Assembly (NCBI GenBank): GCA_030667765.1
Contig: DAOUVF010000145.1
Span: 1 to 7,427, forward strand
Direction of reading: 5' to 3'
DNA from: Bacteroides sp.
GTDB taxonomy: Bacteria > Bacteroidota > Bacteroidia > Bacteroidales > SM23-62
DNA length: 7,427 nucleotides
Made by a program: the position numbers and the translations under genes. Shown one piece after another: positions 5,808 to 7,427 of this stretch (position 1 is its first letter; every line of letters starts with the position of its first letter). The notes beneath the pieces are model-generated. The model saw only the letters and a program-made list of their open reading frames with translations, searched no databases and was not told the origin of the DNA.

Positions 5808-7244
5808 CTATTTCCTTATATATGACGGTGGAACAGGCAGGGGAAGATAATCCTTGTTCAGTATCATCCATTCATGCAGGGCCTCTTTGAGTTTTTCTTC
5901 TATTTTTTCAAATTCCACACTGCCTGCCAGGTTGTTCAATTCATTGGGATCCTTTTCAAGATCATACAAACCAAACATCGGACGCTCAGTTGAAAAATAA
6001 AGTGATTTCCAGGGTTCTTCCAGTTCGCCATCCAGGGCCATTTGCTGCAACTCCTTCCACATTGGCAAACCGGCAAAATCAACCGGGTGATATGGTAATT
6101 GCCATATGGCACGGTAAATCAATTTGTAACGCTCCCCGACGATACACCTGCCTAGATCAAAAGCTCCGGTGGATGTGGGCAGCCCTGATCCATGGGGCCC
6201 CCTTTCGGCAAAAACATATGGATGGCCTTCATATTTCTTGTTTTCCATTAAGGGCTTGAAAGATATCCCTGTCATTTCCGGCAATGGGTTTAAACTGGCA
6301 AAATCAAGCAGTGTCGGGGCAATATCCTCGCCGGATATCAGATCCTGATAAACCGAACCGGCTTTTATTTTTTCCGGGAAACGGACAATGAGAGGAACGT
6401 TCAGCCCGGCCTCATACAGGGTCCCCTTGCCCCTGAACAGCGCAGCACCATTATCTCCCATAAATACAATAACGGTATTGTCAAGTTCTCCCCTTTTCTT
6501 CATTTCATCGAAAAGAAGGCCTATATGGTAATCCAGCCGTTCTATCTCACCATAGTGCCCGGCCAGGTCTTCTCTTACTTTTTCTGTATCAGGAAATCCT
6601 GTAGGCAAGGTAATTTTATCAGGATCAGGTTCATAATCTGTAGCATTGAAAATACGGTGCGGATCAGAGAAATTGGCCCACATGAAAAAGGGCTTGCCTT
6701 CTGGCACCCGGGATAAAAACTCCTGAAACTGGCTGACAACCTTCATTCCTGTGCCCTGGTTTAAATAATCAACCCTATGCCTGAATGTTTGTAGGTTGTA
6801 CTTATCAAACGTTTCTATGGTGATCTCGGGTTTTCGTCCTGAACCGTCAAGATGGTATGATCTTCCACAAATACCGGTATAATATCCATTTTCCCTCAAT
6901 ACTTCCGGGAATGTGATGATGTCCGCCGGCAAGGGGGCTGAGAAACGTGTCATCCGGACATCAACTGTCGAGCGGCCGCTCAGTATTCCTGCCCTTGAGG
7001 GGACACATTGTGGAGCTGTGGTGTAGGCCCGTTGAAACAGTGCTCCTTCTGATGCCATTTCATTAAGGTTGGGGGTTTTTAGGTCCGGGTTGCCATAACA
7101 ACCGAGATAGGGAACACTATGGTCGTCAGATAAAATAAGCAGGATATTGGGTCTGTCCGGAGCTGAAGCGAATGTACTAGAAGTATGAATTAGCAATAAG
7201 ACAACACATGAATAGAAGGATGCAGTAGATCTAATTATTTTCAT
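5808..7244 (-). CDS. Secreted S1-family formylglycine sulfatase
   Basis: A 478-residue type I (S1, alkaline-phosphatase fold) sulfatase that would hydrolyse a sulfate ester or sulfamate in the periplasm or outside the cell. Residues 1-27 form a signal peptide (FAS|AP region). The core starts at RPNILLILSDD (31-41), whose D40 and D41 are calcium ligands. C80-V-P-S-R84 is the Cys-type C-x-P-S-R motif whose Cys becomes formylglycine, so an anaerobic or aerobic maturase must be supplied elsewhere. D194-P-H196, MGDNG (262-266, D264/N265 calcium ligands) and K273 of GKGTLYEAGLNVPL complete the site. The C-terminal part contains the usual YDLEKDPNELNNLA (427-440). Where most S1 members have GKWH or GKxH, this one has G127-R-S-Y-H131. 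Length is normal and nothing is truncated. Some N-sulfatase-like S1 groups look similar, but the subfamily and substrate cannot be fixed by eye. Likely co-transcribed with the isomerase-like gene 24 bases upstream. Confidence 0.95.
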   Translation of the reverse strand: MKIIRSTASFYSCVVLLLIHTSSTFASAPDRPNILLILSDDHSVPYLGCYGNPDLKTPNLNEMASEGALFQRAYTTAPQCVPSRAGILSGRSTVDVRMTRFSAPLPADIITFPEVLRENGYYTGICGRSYHLDGSGRKPEITIETFDKYNLQTFRHRVDYLNQGTGMKVVSQFQEFLSRVPEGKPFFMWANFSDPHRIFNATDYEPDPDKITLPTGFPDTEKVREDLAGHYGEIERLDYHIGLLFDEMKKRGELDNTVIVFMGDNGAALFRGKGTLYEAGLNVPLIVRFPEKIKAGSVYQDLISGEDIAPTLLDFASLNPLPEMTGISFKPLMENKKYEGHPYVFAERGPHGSGLPTSTGAFDLGRCIVGERYKLIYRAIWQLPYHPVDFAGLPMWKELQQMALDGELEEPWKSLYFSTERPMFGLYDLEKDPNELNNLAGSVEFEKIEEKLKEALHEWMILNKDYLPLPVPPSYIRK

Positions 7245-7268
7245 CGGATTATGATCAGTAAATGTTAA

Positions 7269-7427
7269 TTATAAAAAATTATCTGCTTTCCTGTATGCTT
7301 CTATTAATGCTTTCTCCCCCTCTATCCCTTCAATGCTCCTGCCATGTTCCATGCAGAGTACTCCTTCATATCCTTTCTGGTGTATATGTTTAAAAATATT
7401 AAGGTAGTTCATTTCGCCTGTACCGGG
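7269..7427 (-). CDS. Hydroxypyruvate-isomerase-like TIM barrel, C-terminal end only
   Basis: An open frame enters from the right window edge and ends at a TAA (7271-7269), giving the last 52 residues. The visible part starts PGTGEMNYLNIFK, continues through KGYEGVLCMEHG, and closes with the helix GEKALIEAYRKADNF. This matches the end of hydroxypyruvate isomerase and related xylose-isomerase-like (AP endonuclease 2 fold) TIM barrels, where P-G-x-G-E-x-N-Y-x-x-I/V-F and G-Y-x-G-x-x-x-x-E-x form the last strands. Such enzymes interconvert aldoses and ketoses or epimerise small sugars and sugar acids, usually in the cytoplasm. Stop-to-start spacing to the sulfatase is 24 bases on the same strand, so it is probably the preceding operon gene. 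The full protein and any signal peptide lie outside the window, and the exact substrate cannot be called. Confidence 0.8.
   Translation of the reverse strand, partial: PGTGEMNYLNIFKHIHQKGYEGVLCMEHGRSIEGIEGEKALIEAYRKADNFL

Overview
The window looks like Bacteroidota DNA. The exported proteins carry short hydrophobic signal peptides, two of them ending in A-Q at the likely cleavage point. None of the genes shows a clear Shine-Dalgarno sequence, and the short leaders are mostly A/T-rich. The gene content (S1 sulfatase, secreted glycosidase-like protein, RraA-type enzymes, hydroxypyruvate-isomerase-like TIM barrel) is typical of carbohydrate-degrading marine or gut Bacteroidota. No rRNA, tRNA, CRISPR array or complete mobile element was seen.

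Layout. Positions 1-249 are A+T-rich and hold no gene I can support. Positions 250-456 (+) are a remnant of glucose-6-phosphate dehydrogenase (zwf): only the conserved C-terminus survives, with no start and with in-frame stops directly upstream. Positions 527-1831 (+) encode a 434-residue BamA/TamA-type outer-membrane beta-barrel without POTRA domains. It converges, with a 10-base gap, on a block of minus-strand genes that fills the rest of the window.

Read in its own direction, the minus-strand block is: end of a hydroxypyruvate-isomerase-like gene (7427-7269, cut by the window edge), S1 sulfatase with signal peptide (7244-5808), RraA-family protein with signal peptide (5767-4901), large secreted glycoside-hydrolase-like protein (4873-2597), and RraA-family protein without signal peptide (2534-1842). 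Gaps are 24, 40, 27 and 62 bases, so this is probably one operon whose promoter lies outside the window.

A working model, which is inference, is that the operon breaks down a sulfated or acidic glycan or glycoconjugate. The sulfatase and the glycosidase-like protein would act outside the cytoplasm, and the isomerase-like and second RraA-like proteins would act on products inside. The unusual element is a pair of RraA-family proteins, one predicted to be exported and one cytoplasmic, on either side of the glycosidase-like gene. The exported copy keeps the R-D-x-x-E metal/catalytic motif of the class II aldolase branch of this superfamily; the cytoplasmic copy has R-D-x-x-G. This compartment-split pair is the best candidate here for something not yet described.
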